64,000 bases of DNA. Source: Cardiocondyla obscurior (lineage: Eukaryota; Arthropoda; Insecta; Hymenoptera; Formicidae). The position numbers and the translations under genes were made by a program. The stretch is taken from NCBI RefSeq assembly GCF_019399895.1, contig NC_091878.1:2852001-2916000 (forward strand), given 5' to 3'. The stretch's first letter is position 1. Each line of letters starts with the position of its first letter. Below are positions 63,866-64,000 of this stretch, in pieces. A model generated the notes under the pieces. The model saw nothing but the letters and a program-made list of their open reading frames with translations, was not told where the DNA came from and searched no databases.

Positions 63866-64000
63866 ATCCAGCTCTTCCGAAATTTCTTCTGCGTCTGCAG
63901 CTGTTTTGGGCGACTTTTTTAATCGTTTATCTAATTTGTCCAACCAATCACTTTCTCCTGCCACTAAAGTACGAAATTCTCCGTATTCATGACTAGCGTT
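63866..64000 (-). CDS. Dys: dystrophin exon 1 of window (partial; spectrin repeat)
   Basis: Open across the window edge, so its 5' end is not seen. The frame starts AAC at 64000 and ends CTG GAT before donor GTAAGT. It encodes about 45 residues including GESDWLDKLDKRLKKSP, with the conserved helix-A tryptophan of a spectrin repeat, and ends in EEISEELD. Phase 0 donor. Confidence 0.9.

Larger units (their letters stand above)
8979..64000 (-). other. Dys: dystrophin gene, central rod portion (partial at both ends)
   Basis: Twenty consecutive minus-strand exons with matched GT/AG sites and phases encode about 1,750 residues of spectrin-like repeats, one disordered insert and a Ser/Ala/Pro linker. 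Dystrophin is a cytoplasmic protein that ties cortical actin to the dystroglycan complex at muscle and neuronal membranes; the rod is its elastic spacer. Identification: exon 4/5 residues EVIEGQLKHCL then TLSEIKSEIECIIVTGRKLV follow human QSQLNHCV then SLSEVKSEVEMVIKTGRQIV; exon 13 WTSINQSNMERYNRWIKCYE has the R16/R17 spacing; the last exon has WLTVEEEMLRQQSVVVGDVD, as in human R20. The actin-binding start and the WW/EF/ZZ end lie outside the window. Introns are phase 0 except after exon 13 (phase 2) and exon 18 (phase 1). Human comparisons are from memory, without alignment. Utrophin-like naming is possible, but invertebrates usually have a single dystrophin/utrophin gene. Confidence 0.95.

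Noticed and set aside
1..64000. tRNA, rRNA, known insect microRNA or CRISPR sequences
   Set aside because: Looked for T-loop GGTTCGAATC-like boxes, common insect microRNA cores and regularly spaced repeats; nothing convincing. The many A/T homopolymers could be retroposon tails, but no element bodies were seen.

Overview
The window is a piece of an animal nuclear genome, most likely an insect and probably a hymenopteran such as an ant. Three things point there: long AT-rich non-coding DNA that is not depleted of CpG, compact 74-870 bp introns beside one giant intron, and protein sequence that is clearly invertebrate dystrophin. I see no bacterial operon, CRISPR array, rRNA or tRNA. The species is inferred, not proven.

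One gene accounts for almost everything. Twenty consecutive minus-strand coding exons, reading from 64000 down to 8979, encode about 1,750 residues of the central rod of dystrophin (Dys). Every splice junction I traced has a GT donor and an AG acceptor, and the reading frame is kept across every join. The 5' part (actin-binding domain and first spectrin repeats) lies beyond 64000. The 3' part (last repeats, WW, EF hands, ZZ, coiled coil) lies beyond position 1. Recognition rests on stretches that align with remembered human dystrophin. Examples are exon 5 (TLSEIKSEIECIIVTGRKLV against human SLSEVKSEVEMVIKTGRQIV) and the last exon in the window (VVVGDVDEI against human VMVGDLEDI).

Layout: 55072-64000 holds 18 tightly packed exons in very AT-rich, CpG-poor DNA, corresponding roughly to human repeats R10-R19. 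14868-55071 is a 40.2 kb intron, more CpG-rich, with several GC/CpG clusters and no recognised dystrophin exon. 14653-14867 is a Ser/Ala/Pro-rich exon in the position of human hinge 3. 9078-14652 is a 5.6 kb intron. 8979-9077 is the first exon of the repeat equivalent to human R20. 1-8978 is the start of another intron.

The points most worth a second look are: (i) a 1,434-nt in-frame exon carrying a roughly 430-residue acidic, apparently disordered insert inside the rod; (ii) a perfect 17-nt inverted repeat that could pair the 3' end of that exon, next to its donor, with the preceding intron; (iii) two candidate internal promoters or first exons near 56.1-56.2 kb and 56.9 kb that would make short isoforms; (iv) a possible nested plus-strand gene at 48734-48988 for an 84-residue single-pass membrane protein; (v) regularly spaced CpG-rich motifs and Z-DNA-prone tracts in the giant intron.
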